NCBI GenBank assembly: GCA_009694515.1
Contig: SHUV01000002.1
Location: forward strand, 38,038 to 102,037
DNA length: 64,000 nucleotides
Source: Candidatus Planktophila sp.
Lineage (GTDB): Bacteria; Actinomycetota; Actinomycetes; Nanopelagicales; Nanopelagicaceae
Direction of reading: 5' to 3'
The position numbers and the translations under genes were made by a program. Positions 53,432-62,109 of this stretch are shown piece by piece. The notes beneath the pieces were generated by a model. The model was given only the letters and a program-made list of their open reading frames with translations. It was not told the DNA's origin and searched no databases. The first letter of the stretch is position 1. The number at the start of each line of letters is the position of its first letter.

Positions 53432-54513
53432 CGAGCGCCTCTATTTAATACCTTATTGGAAATAAATATTGTGATAGCTAGGCCAATTCCCATTTCGAGG
53501 GCGATGGAGAGTGCGAATTTCCAGATTGAAACGCCCATGGCGCCCATCTCTGCGGTAATCAGTGATCCACTTGCAAGATAGCCAAGGAGAACCAGACCAA
53601 TGACCATAAAGAGATAGCTCTGGGCAATCGCACGGAGATCGAAATTTGCTGTCAGATATCCTAAAAATGCACCAAGTCCAATAAAGAAAAGTATTCCAAG
53701 CAGCGCAAAGGGTTCTGGGCCCACCGGAATAATTCCAAGCAGTGGCAGAGCTGGAATCTCGCCCAAGCTATAGGAATGCGGTGAAATCAGAGTTCCGGCG
53801 CCTACTGCCAATCCAGTACCTGAAAAATAAGACGCGGCGGCAATGGCAGCATTCGGTAGATAGAGAATGTTAAGAAAGAGAAGTAGCACCCCACCAAAGA
53901 TTCCGGGTTGTAGTGAGGTCGTAATTGCTCTCACCTGAGAAAAATTGGTGAAGATAAGTACTGCTACGAAGATGAATGAAACTCCTAGGAGTACTGATAA
54001 AACTCGAGCACTCATTTGAAGTGGGCGTGATGGCGCTACCCGACTACCCACTGTCAGAGTTGAAATCAGAGCGATGGCAAATGCAAAAATTGGGGCTAAA
54101 TACCACTGCACTGCAACCGTGTTTGATCTGCTCATGAATGCCAAGATGGTGACAAGTAGTGCATAAATAATTGAGAAGTTAAGTCTCACGACATTAAGGT
54201 CGTGGTAATCACCCTTAAGTCGCTCGAGAGCGCGCGTAAATGAGGAGCGAATAACAAGAATTGGCAGAACTACTGCACCTATAGGCAAGTAGGTGAGATA
54301 GCCAGCAACTCCAGTTGGCGGAAGGGAGAGCTGAAATGGAATGTGATGAGCGCCGAGCCAGATCCAGAGCGCACCACGAATGGGATCTGTAGTTGATCCG
54401 CTTGCGCTACCAGCTGTAGACCAAGCTACAAGTGCGATAAATGAGAACGGCAGCAGAAGCAATGCAGCGCTACGAAATACATGAGACAACGAGACCAGGA
54501 GGACGCGTTGCAT
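53428..54513 (-). CDS. Polytopic membrane protein, DUF6350/PerM-like
   Basis: A 361-residue protein with about nine TM helices and few polar loops. No transporter motif is visible. In M. tuberculosis the gene in the same place (Rv0955, PerM) lies between sucD and purN, as I recall, and encodes a membrane protein needed for division under magnesium limitation. The flanking genes here are sucD and purN, so I assign it to that family by position and topology. ATG is 7 bases after the sucD stop; no Shine-Dalgarno is seen. Confidence 0.72.
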   Translation of the reverse strand: MQRVLLVSLSHVFRSAALLLLPFSFIALVAWSTAGSASGSTTDPIRGALWIWLGAHHIPFQLSLPPTGVAGYLTYLPIGAVVLPILVIRSSFTRALERLKGDYHDLNVVRLNFSIIYALLVTILAFMSRSNTVAVQWYLAPIFAFAIALISTLTVGSRVAPSRPLQMSARVLSVLLGVSFIFVAVLIFTNFSQVRAITTSLQPGIFGGVLLLFLNILYLPNAAIAAASYFSGTGLAVGAGTLISPHSYSLGEIPALPLLGIIPVGPEPFALLGILFFIGLGAFLGYLTANFDLRAIAQSYLFMVIGLVLLGYLASGSLITAEMGAMGVSIWKFALSIALEMGIGLAITIFISNKVLNRGAR

Positions 54514-54520
54514 CGTGGAA

Positions 54521-55402
54521 TTAACGACCTAGTATGTCGCGCATTAATTGCGCAGTTTCACTTGGTGTTTGTCCCACTTTCACGCCAGCAGCTTCAAGTG
54601 CATCTTTCTTAGCTTGAGCAGTTCCTGATGAACCAGAAACGATGGCACCAGCATGTCCCATAGTTTTTCCTTCCGGGGCAGTGAATCCTGCAACGTAACC
54701 CACAACTGGTTTGGTGACATATTCAGAGATAAATGCAGCTGCCCGCTCTTCCGCATCGCCACCAATCTCACCAATCATCACTATTGCAGTTGTTTCAGGA
54801 TCATCTTGAAATGCACGCAAGCAATCAATATGGGTGGTTCCTATAACCGGGTCTCCACCAATACCAACAGCTGTCGAGAATCCGATGTCTCGGAGCTCGT
54901 ACATCATCTGGTAGGTAAGAGTTCCAGACTTTGATACCAAGCCAATCGGTCCACGCTTTGTAATATCTGCAGGGATGATGCCAACATTTGATTGTTCGGG
55001 GCTAATGAGTCCTGGACAGTTGGGGCCGATGATTTGTGTGGTGCCTTTTTGAAGAGAGTAGGCATAGAAGAATGCCGAATCGTGCACCGGAATACCTTCA
55101 GTGATGACAACAACTAGCGGCATCTTGGCATCAATTGCATCAATAACTGCTGCCTTAGCAAATTTCGGCGGCACAAAGACCACTGAAACATTGGCTCCGG
55201 TAGCAGTCATAGCTTCAGCTACTGTGTTAAATACTGGAAGTGATGTGCCATCGATATCGACTGACTGTCCACCCTTACCAGGTGTCACACCGCCAACAAC
55301 TTTGGAACCTGATGCCAACATGCGGCGGGTGTGCTTAGTTCCTTCAGAACCTGTCATCCCTTGAACGATTATCTTGCTTGCCGAATTAATAAAGATTGAC
55401 AT
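54521..55402 (-). CDS. sucD: Succinyl-CoA ligase, alpha subunit
   Basis: A 293-residue subunit. [19 protein letters not shown] starts the CoA-binding domain, [12 protein letters not shown] follows, and [12 protein letters not shown] has the phosphohistidine. It forms succinyl-CoA or succinate with the beta subunit and gives ATP or GTP. Its ATG overlaps the sucC stop (TAATG), so the subunits are coupled. All catalytic residues are present. Confidence 0.95.
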   Translation of the reverse strand: MSIFINSASKIIVQGMTGSEGTKHTRRMLASGSKVVGGVTPGKGGQSVDIDGTSLPVFNTVAEAMTATGANVSVVFVPPKFAKAAVIDAIDAKMPLVVVITEGIPVHDSAFFYAYSLQKGTTQIIGPNCPGLISPEQSNVGIIPADITKRGPIGLVSKSGTLTYQMMYELRDIGFSTAVGIGGDPVIGTTHIDCLRAFQDDPETTAIVMIGEIGGDAEERAAAFISEYVTKPVVGYVAGFTAPEGKTMGHAGAIVSGSSGTAQAKKDALEAAGVKVGQTPSETAQLMRDILGR

Positions 55403-56568
55403 TACTTGGCCGCCAATTCTGCAGCACGTGATGCTGCTCCATCCATGGTCTGCGCCTGCTCCACCAATGGATGATTTGCGGCACTCAGAATTGCACGTCC
55501 TTCGATAACGTTATTTCCATCGAGTCGAACAACGATTGGCTTTGTTGCCTTCGGTCCAAGTAGTTCCAGTGCTTGAACGATGCCATTTGCTACCGCATCA
55601 CATGCAGTGATTCCGCCAAAGACGTTAACCAATACGCTCTTCACATCTGAATCACCAAGAATGATGGATAGACCATCTGCCATAACTTGGGCAGATGCTC
55701 CGCCGCCGATATCGAGAAAGTTAGCTGGCCGCATTCCGCCAAATTTTTCTCCAGCATAGGCAACGACATCCAGGGTGGACATCACAAGTCCAGCGCCGTT
55801 TCCAATGATTCCAACTTGACCATTATCAAGTTTGACGTAGTTCAGCCCCTTCTCTTTGGCAGCTGCTTCTAGCGCATTGGTGGAGTCGTGATCAACGAGT
55901 GCTTCATGATCTGGTTGCCGGAAATCTGCGCTCTCATCGAGCGTTACTTTTCCATCAAGTGCGACAACACGACCGTCTTCTGTTTTCACCAGCGGGTTTA
56001 CTTCAACAAGCGTGGCATCTTCTGATTGAAAAGTTTCCCAAAGTTTGACCAGCACATCTGCAACTTGCGCCGCCACATCTGCGGGAAATTGTGCTTGGGT
56101 AACAATCTCTGTCGCCTTAGCTAGTGAAATTCCATCTACGGCGCTTACCGGAACCTTCGCTAGTTTCTCTGGCGCCGTATGTGCAACTTCTTCGATATCC
56201 ATGCCGCCGGCAACTGATGCCATCACAAGAAATGTGCGGTTGGATCGATCAAGAAGTATCGAAACGTAATATTCATCAACAATAGGTGCTGCCTGAGCAA
56301 TCATCACTTTATGAACAGTGTGGCCTTTAATATCCATTCCAAGAATGGCTCCTGCTTTTTCTTTTGCATCATTTGCATCAACTGCCAGCTTTACACCGCC
56401 AGCTTTTCCGCGCCCGCCAACTTTTACCTGCGCCTTAACCACTACTTTGCCACCCATCTTGGCGGCTGCATCGTGTGCTTGATCTGCTGTTGTAGCGACT
56501 GCTCCTTGTAATACTGGAACGTTATGCTTTTCAAAGAGATCGCGTGCTTGGTATTCGTAGAGATCCAC
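55402..56568 (-). CDS. sucC: Succinyl-CoA ligase, beta subunit
   Basis: A 388-residue ATP-grasp subunit. It opens with the typical [19 protein letters not shown], has [18 protein letters not shown] for ATP binding, VEVNPLV, and [14 protein letters not shown] near the C-terminal phosphohistidine interface. Start is GTG 56568, with AAGGAG 7 bases upstream, an ordinary leadered start. It heads the sucC-sucD-PerM-purN-purH block. Confidence 0.95.
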   Translation of the reverse strand: MDLYEYQARDLFEKHNVPVLQGAVATTADQAHDAAAKMGGKVVVKAQVKVGGRGKAGGVKLAVDANDAKEKAGAILGMDIKGHTVHKVMIAQAAPIVDEYYVSILLDRSNRTFLVMASVAGGMDIEEVAHTAPEKLAKVPVSAVDGISLAKATEIVTQAQFPADVAAQVADVLVKLWETFQSEDATLVEVNPLVKTEDGRVVALDGKVTLDESADFRQPDHEALVDHDSTNALEAAAKEKGLNYVKLDNGQVGIIGNGAGLVMSTLDVVAYAGEKFGGMRPANFLDIGGGASAQVMADGLSIILGDSDVKSVLVNVFGGITACDAVANGIVQALELLGPKATKPIVVRLDGNNVIEGRAILSAANHPLVEQAQTMDGAASRAAELAAK

Positions 56569-56575
56569 TAATGGG

Positions 56576-56581
56576 CTCCTT
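56576..56581 (-). promoter_or_regulatory. Shine-Dalgarno site of sucC
   Basis: AAGGAG on the minus strand, 7 bases before the GTG at 56568. It supports the GTG start and a leadered transcript for the sucC operon. Confidence 0.6.
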
Positions 56582-56633
56582 CAGGTGTGGCTAATGAGCA
56601 GGACGTGTATGCCCCTAATCCTAAAGGCTTAAT

Positions 56634-58877
56634 TTATAGCGCTATGACAGGGGCATATCGAAGCAACAGGCGTTTATCACCGTAGGCGCCGAAGTTAATG
56701 GTTGCCTCTGATTTATCGCCCTCACCGGCAAGTGCGACGACGGTGCCAAGTCCGAATGTGTCATGTGACACACGCTGTCCCACGACAAGTGCCATCGCTG
56801 TTGATTTCTTTCCCGTGGCTCGTGGCGGTGGCCCTGATGGAAGTCGAGATTTCTTCACACCGGATGAGGATGTAAAAGTTGAACGAGCTTCGCTATTCCA
56901 TTCAATAAGTTCAGCAGGAATCTCATCGAGGAATCGTGATGCCGGGTTGTATTTAGGTGTTCCAAAAGTTAAGCGATATTCAGCGCGAGAAATGTAGAGA
57001 CGTTTCTCGGCCCGAGTAAGACCCACATAGGCAAGTCTGCGCTCTTCTTCAATCTCTTTCGGATCATCGAGGGTGCGGGCATGAGGGAATATTCCATCTT
57101 CCATCCCGGTAAGAAAGACTGTTGGAAATTCCAAACCTTTAGCGGTGTGCAGAGTCATGAGGGTGACAACTCCCCCATGATCGGCTCCATCTGGAATCTC
57201 GTCGGCATCGGCCACAAGTGAAACTTTCTCAAGGAATCCTGAAAGGGAAATCTCTTCATCTTCAATGAGTTCTTCAGATGGGCGCTCTTCATAATCCATC
57301 GAGGCTGAAACAAGTTCCTTCAGGTTCTCCACTCGCACTTCATCTTGTGGATCTGTACTTGCCTCAAGTTCTGTTAGTAGCCCAGATTGTTCAAGTACTG
57401 CTTCAATAATCACGGACGGCTTTGTCTTAGCTTCCACGAGAGTTTGCAGAGCTGTGAGCATTGAGGTGAAGTAACTAATGGACTGGGCAGCTTTATTTGG
57501 CACGGCTGTTGCCTCGGTTACTCGCAAAAGCGCGTTCCAGAATGAAATACCGTGTAATTCGGCGAACAACTCAACTTCTTCCAGGGCGCGATCTCCAATA
57601 CCCCGCTTAGGAAAGTTAATGACTCGACGCAGCGAAACTTCATCATCAGGATTGGCCAGCACCCGAAGGTATGCCAGTAGGTCCTTTACCTCTTTGCGCT
57701 CATAGAAGCGCAGCCCACCAACGACTTTATATGGGATTGCCGCACGCATAAACACTTCTTCAAAGATACGAGATTGGGCATTTGTGCGATAGAAGATGGC
57801 GGTATCACCCGGGTTTGAGTGGCCCATATCCTGCAGTGAACGAATCTCGCCCTTAATGAATTCGGCTTCGTCATACTCAGATTCTGCAACGTATCCAGTC
57901 AGTGGTGCACCTGCACCAGCATCTGACCATAGATTCTTCTCTTTGCGAGATTCATTCTTGGTGATGACCGCATTCGCGGCGCTTAGAATATTCTGGGTGG
58001 AGCGATAGTTCTGTTCAAGCAAGACTGTGGTTGCGCTCGGATAATCAACTTCGAATTGCAAAATATTTCGAATTGTTGCCCCGCGAAAGCCATAGATAGA
58101 TTGGTCGGCGTCTCCAACAACACAGAGCTCTGCCAGTGGGAAGCCGTCACCTTCAACGCCGGTAAGTTCTTTTACCAATTGGTACTGAGCATGATTTGTA
58201 TCTTGATACTCATCAATTAAAATGTGGCGAAAGCGAGAGCGAAAGCGGGCCTTGGCTTCAGGGAATTTCTGCAATACCTGAACAGTCTTCATGATCAAAT
58301 CATCAAAATCCATGGCGTTAGCTTGCTGTAGCCGCTTTTCATAGAGGGTATAGACATCAGCAACGATGGTTTCGAATTGATTACTGGCCAGACTTAAGTA
58401 GTCATAAGGAGTCTGTAATTCATTTTTTGCATTAGAAATCAAATTCTGGAATTGGCGCACTGGATAACGCTTGGAATCAAGATTAAGTGTCTCCATGACC
58501 CGTGAAATGAGCTTCTGAGAATCGGCAGAGTCATAAATACTAAAGGTGCTGCTGTAGCCAAGTCGTTCCACCTCTTGGCGCAACATGCGCACACACGATG
58601 AGTGAAAAGTAGAGACCCACATTGACTTTGCGACGGGGCCAACAAGTTCAGTGACCCGCTCTTTCATCTCACCGGCAGCCTTATTGGTAAATGTAATCGC
58701 CAGGATTTCATAGGGGCGCACATCGCGTCTAGCCATAATGTATGCAATTCGGCGTGTGAGCACGCGCGTTTTTCCAGAACCAGCACCTGCCACAACCAGC
58801 AGCGGTGATCCGGCATGGAAAACCGCTCTCTGTTGCTGCGGATTGAGTCCGGCTAGCAATGGGTCGGTCGCGCTCAT
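56634..58877 (-). CDS. pcrA: ATP-dependent DNA helicase PcrA/UvrD1
   Basis: A 747-residue SF1A helicase. LNPQQQRAVFHAGSPLLVVA is the Q motif, GAGSGKT the Walker A, DEYQDTNHAQY motif II, and QNYRSTQNIL, LMTLHTAKGLEFP and YVGLTRAEKRLYISRA are motifs IV-VI. The C-terminal ~60 residues form a Tudor-like RNA-polymerase-binding domain (GQRVSHDTFGLGTVVALAG). It unwinds DNA in repair. ATG 58877 is chosen over the longer frame since a TAGACT box ends 7 bases before it. It is followed by sucC, as in M. tuberculosis. Confidence 0.94.
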   Translation of the reverse strand: MSATDPLLAGLNPQQQRAVFHAGSPLLVVAGAGSGKTRVLTRRIAYIMARRDVRPYEILAITFTNKAAGEMKERVTELVGPVAKSMWVSTFHSSCVRMLRQEVERLGYSSTFSIYDSADSQKLISRVMETLNLDSKRYPVRQFQNLISNAKNELQTPYDYLSLASNQFETIVADVYTLYEKRLQQANAMDFDDLIMKTVQVLQKFPEAKARFRSRFRHILIDEYQDTNHAQYQLVKELTGVEGDGFPLAELCVVGDADQSIYGFRGATIRNILQFEVDYPSATTVLLEQNYRSTQNILSAANAVITKNESRKEKNLWSDAGAGAPLTGYVAESEYDEAEFIKGEIRSLQDMGHSNPGDTAIFYRTNAQSRIFEEVFMRAAIPYKVVGGLRFYERKEVKDLLAYLRVLANPDDEVSLRRVINFPKRGIGDRALEEVELFAELHGISFWNALLRVTEATAVPNKAAQSISYFTSMLTALQTLVEAKTKPSVIIEAVLEQSGLLTELEASTDPQDEVRVENLKELVSASMDYEERPSEELIEDEEISLSGFLEKVSLVADADEIPDGADHGGVVTLMTLHTAKGLEFPTVFLTGMEDGIFPHARTLDDPKEIEEERRLAYVGLTRAEKRLYISRAEYRLTFGTPKYNPASRFLDEIPAELIEWNSEARSTFTSSSGVKKSRLPSGPPPRATGKKSTAMALVVGQRVSHDTFGLGTVVALAGEGDKSEATINFGAYGDKRLLLRYAPVIAL

Positions 58878-58884
58878 GCCGCGG

Positions 58885-58890
58885 AGTCTA
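58885..58890 (-). promoter_or_regulatory. pcrA -10 box, leaderless layout
   Basis: TAGACT on the minus strand ends 7 bases before the ATG at 58877, in a 28-bp gap shared with the PIG-L gene. Confidence 0.42.
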
Positions 58891-58891
58891 T

Positions 58892-58897
58892 TAGGCT
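58892..58897 (+). promoter_or_regulatory. PIG-L gene -10 box, near-leaderless layout
   Basis: TAGGCT ends 8 bases before the ATG at 58906 and is one base from the pcrA box. A spacing of 8 leaves a leader of at most one or two bases. Confidence 0.35.
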
Positions 58898-58905
58898 TGT
58901 GCATC

Positions 58906-59628
58906 ATGGAGCCGATTGCAGATTCAGAGATCAAGCGCGTTTTAGTTATCAACGCCCACCCCGATGATTCGGATTTCGGAGCCTCAGGAACTATCGCGCA
59001 GTGGGTGGCGCAAGGCATTGAAGTCTCTTATGTGCTGTGCACAAATGGCGACCAAGGTGGCGAGGAATCTGGATTTACAAAAGAAGAGATGCCGGCAGTG
59101 CGTCAGCGAGAACAACGCGCAGCATGTGCCGCACTCGGAATCAGTGATGTCACATTCCTGAATTATGTAGACGGTCATCTTGAACCGACTATCGCACTAC
59201 GCAAAGATATTGTCAGGCAAATTCGCCGAGTGAAACCAGATCGTATGATCTGCCAATCACCTGAACGCAATTGGGATCGCATCGGTGCCAGCCACCCAGA
59301 TCATCTAGCTGCTGGTGAAGCCACTATTCAAGCGGTTTATCCAGATGCCCGTAATCCATTTGCCTTTACAGATTTATTGGAAGAAGGTCTACAACCGTGG
59401 AAGGTGAAAGAAGTCTGGATGCAGGGTCACGCACATCCAGATCACTTCGTTGACATCACCGACACATTCCACTTTAAATTGGCGGCGCTGAAAGAACATG
59501 CTTCCCAGACATCGCATATGGAAAACCTTGAAGAAATGCTGCGCGAATGGGGCCAACGTAACGCTGGCTTAGGCGAACTTCCAGAGGGTCGAATCGCCGA
59601 AGCATTCAAAATCGTCAATACTAATTAA
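58906..59628 (+). CDS. PIG-L/LmbE-family deacetylase
   Basis: A 240-residue protein. The metal motif is AHPDDSDFGASG (the usual AHPDDE with E replaced by S), and GASHPDH is the second. The fold and size fit the LmbE deacetylase family, acting on an N-acetyl sugar or amide of unknown identity. ATG 58906 is chosen over the longer frame, which overlaps pcrA. It is distinct from mshB: shorter, with different segments CTNGDQGGEESG and no AHPDDE. It converges with the MBL gene at 3 bases, and relation to the downstream operon is unproven. Confidence 0.83.
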   Translation: MEPIADSEIKRVLVINAHPDDSDFGASGTIAQWVAQGIEVSYVLCTNGDQGGEESGFTKEEMPAVRQREQRAACAALGISDVTFLNYVDGHLEPTIALRKDIVRQIRRVKPDRMICQSPERNWDRIGASHPDHLAAGEATIQAVYPDARNPFAFTDLLEEGLQPWKVKEVWMQGHAHPDHFVDITDTFHFKLAALKEHASQTSHMENLEEMLREWGQRNAGLGELPEGRIAEAFKIVNTN

Positions 59629-59631
59629 ATA

Positions 59632-60588
59632 TTAGATACTGAAGGTATCGATTCCCGCACTATTTTTGCTTCTCTTAATCTTTCCATAGGATTCAAGTAC
59701 TTCAAGATGTCCAAGTACGGGGTAAACCAGATATTTATATGCAGGATCTGGCCATGGTCCCATTCGAGTGTGTGCAATCTCAATCAGCTCTAGCATGGTT
59801 ATTGGCTTGGCTACTTCTTGAATAGTCTCGAAGCAGATTTTTTCAATTCGATCCGTGTACGCAAGAGATAGATCTAGAAAATCAAGACCAAGCTGACCCT
59901 GATATCGCGGATAGTGTGATGTCAGTACTTCACTTGGTTTGTAGGCCTTTAAAAGTCGAATTGTTGAACGATATGCCTCAACAAATCTATATGTGGGTGG
60001 GAATGCTGGAGCTCCATCTGCCAGGAGAACTGACTCTCCTAAAACTGAATCTCCAATAATGACTGCACCGGTCTGTTCATCGAGCACAGATAAATGTCCC
60101 CATGAATGCCCAGGTGTATGGAGTATCTCCACCATGCGTCCGCCTAAATCAATTCTCTCATTACCGGCAAAACCAATATCTATTTTACTTTCAAAGGCAA
60201 CGGTACGGATGAAATCGACCGCCTCTTGCGATTCTGCAAACCCGTGGTCATGCGCAAATTCGTTATACCGATCATCAATCATCACCTGAAGGTCTTCAAT
60301 CATCGGACGATCTCGCTCACCACAACATATCAATGCATTTGGCATTAGCTCTTTGACTGCACCATTGCCGCCTGTATGGTCGTAATCTGAGTGTGTATTA
60401 ATGGCGTAGCGAACTTTGCTAAGTGAAAGATTATGTTCTTTAAAGTATGGAACTAAGGTTTCACGTATCGAGCCATCAAAACCGGTATCGACAAGCAAAA
60501 TATCAATTTTGCCAACGATGGCATAGAGAGCCACATAACGAGGCCCGATTGGACATTCGATCCGATGTAAACCTGGGAGTATCTCCAT
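59632..60588 (-). CDS. MBL-fold hydrolase with altered metal motif
   Basis: A 318-residue metallo-beta-lactamase fold protein. The metal motif reads THSDYDHTGG, so the second His of HxHxDH is Asp. Later ligands are present: HTPGHSWGH, GDSVLGES and TSHYPR. The C-terminal ~80 residues are helical (a winged-helix-like domain often seen in glyoxalase-related MBL proteins). ATG 60588 has GGAGAAG upstream, 13 bases after the crotonase stop. It is the last gene of the accessory operon. It probably cleaves an ester or thioester, but the substrate is unknown. Confidence 0.8.
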   Translation of the reverse strand: MEILPGLHRIECPIGPRYVALYAIVGKIDILLVDTGFDGSIRETLVPYFKEHNLSLSKVRYAINTHSDYDHTGGNGAVKELMPNALICCGERDRPMIEDLQVMIDDRYNEFAHDHGFAESQEAVDFIRTVAFESKIDIGFAGNERIDLGGRMVEILHTPGHSWGHLSVLDEQTGAVIIGDSVLGESVLLADGAPAFPPTYRFVEAYRSTIRLLKAYKPSEVLTSHYPRYQGQLGLDFLDLSLAYTDRIEKICFETIQEVAKPITMLELIEIAHTRMGPWPDPAYKYLVYPVLGHLEVLESYGKIKRSKNSAGIDTFSI

Positions 60589-60601
60589 TTTTGCGCTTCT
60601 C

Positions 60602-61390
60602 CTATCTTCCTTTGAATTTCGGTTTTCTTTTTTCGGTAAAGGCCGCGCGGCCTTCATCGCTATCTTCGGTTGTGAAGCAATATGCGAAAGTGTCATTCTC
60701 GTACTGGAGCCCAACATCTACGGCAGTTGACATTGAGACTCGCACCAGATGTTTTGCCAGTTCTGAAGCGATAGGAGCATTTCCTGCAATTCGAGCTGCG
60801 AGACCGGCTACCTTTGCATCAATATCAGCATCATCGAAAATTCTGTCGACCAGGCCCCAATCACGCGCCTCCTCTGCGCTCACCATGTCCCCTGTGAGTA
60901 ACATTTCAAGTGCTCTGCCAGGTGACATCACGCGTGGAAGAAGCTGCGTGTTACCTGCTCCTCCATGCCACCCAAGTTTTATCTCTCCAGCAGCAAATCT
61001 GGAATCGGGAGTTGCATAACGAATATCAGACATCAGCGCCATTTCGAGTCCACCGCCGATGCAATAGCCTCTAATTTTCGCAATTACTGGTTTACGAATC
61101 TTCCAGAGTTCGCGAGCGTAATCAATCCGGTTTCGTAACTGCCAATTAGACCCATAGTCATCAAGAACTTCTACATCACTTCCGGCCGAGAACGCTCTAC
61201 TTCCAGTTCCGGTCAGGATAACCACGCGAATGGAATCCTCATTATTAATGTAGGTGACTAATTGGATGATGGCCTTACCCATGGCAGGCGTCATTGTATT
61301 GAGCTTCGCTGGGCGGTTTAAAGTAATAGTGGCAACTGCTCCATCTTGTTCAAAGAGCAATTCATCTGGCAACCCTGGCAAAGTGCTCAT
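60602..61390 (-). CDS. Enoyl-CoA hydratase/isomerase family protein (crotonase 1)
   Basis: A 262-residue crotonase-fold enzyme. Oxyanion-hole segments are GSRAFSAGSDV and CIGGGLEMA. The two catalytic Glu positions of hydratases are both filled: AAGEIKLGWHGG (first) and GRALEMLLTG (second). It could act as a true hydratase. It ends KRKPKFKGR, as family members do. The gene overlaps the GntR stop (ATGA). A divergent paralog lies three genes upstream at 63199, sharing the YGSNW and GWHGG segments but lacking one Glu. Confidence 0.85.
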   Translation of the reverse strand: MSTLPGLPDELLFEQDGAVATITLNRPAKLNTMTPAMGKAIIQLVTYINNEDSIRVVILTGTGSRAFSAGSDVEVLDDYGSNWQLRNRIDYARELWKIRKPVIAKIRGYCIGGGLEMALMSDIRYATPDSRFAAGEIKLGWHGGAGNTQLLPRVMSPGRALEMLLTGDMVSAEEARDWGLVDRIFDDADIDAKVAGLAARIAGNAPIASELAKHLVRVSMSTAVDVGLQYENDTFAYCFTTEDSDEGRAAFTEKRKPKFKGR

Positions 61391-62109
61391 TTTCGTGGGG
61401 TTTTCTTACGAGCATCTGTCGATGCTTGTATCGCGTGGCTGAGAAGTACTTTCATGGCAGATTCGGCTAGATCAGCATCTTCTTCAATAATTGCGTCCAG
61501 AACTGCTTGATGTTGAATCAGATAGTCTCCGTCATCAACAACGTGGCGAACCATGTCATCTCTAATTTTCAAAAGTGGAATGAATAGTTTTCCAATACGT
61601 TTCATCAACTCATTCTGCGTGGCATCCAAGAGAGCTTGATGAAATGCAGCATCTGCTTCACCAATTGTGTCAGATTGTGGTCCCTCTTGATAAAAGGCAT
61701 CCGTCATCTTCTTGAGTGAATTAGTAAGGGCAGAGATATCTTTACTTCCACGTCGTTTGGCAGCTATTCGAGCTACCCATGGTTCATAGCTCGCTCGAAC
61801 TTCTTCTAAATCGCGAACTAATTCTCGGCCAAGCCCAGATGCCTGAAGCCAATAGATAACGTCAGGATCCAATAAATTCCACTCATGTCGCTCCAGCACA
61901 ATCGTTCCGGTCTTAGTGCGAGCACGAGTTAAACCCTTGTCGTGAAGCACTTTGAGAGCTTCCCGGACTACGGTGCGACTGACTCCAAATTGAGCTTCCA
62001 GCACATCAGATGTAATCACTGAGCCTGGCGCAACCTGACCAGAAACAATCTGGTTGCCAAGTGAGATGACAATCTGGGTTGGCAGGTTGCGAGCCATCTT
62101 AGTTTTCAT
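61387..62109 (-). CDS. FadR/GntR-family transcriptional regulator
   Basis: A 240-residue regulator. The winged HTH at residues ~5-75 contains EAQFGVSRTVVREALKVLHDKGL, and a helical FCD domain (about 95-230) follows, with the metal/ligand residues of this group probably in DAAFHQALLDAT and HAIQAST. FCD regulators sense organic acids or acyl-CoAs. It overlaps its neighbours on both sides by 4 bases (ATGA), so it is embedded in the operon and probably controls it. No operator was recognised, because the operon promoter lies outside the window or near its edge. Confidence 0.85.
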   Translation of the reverse strand: MKTKMARNLPTQIVISLGNQIVSGQVAPGSVITSDVLEAQFGVSRTVVREALKVLHDKGLTRARTKTGTIVLERHEWNLLDPDVIYWLQASGLGRELVRDLEEVRASYEPWVARIAAKRRGSKDISALTNSLKKMTDAFYQEGPQSDTIGEADAAFHQALLDATQNELMKRIGKLFIPLLKIRDDMVRHVVDDGDYLIQHQAVLDAIIEEDADLAESAMKVLLSHAIQASTDARKKTPRK

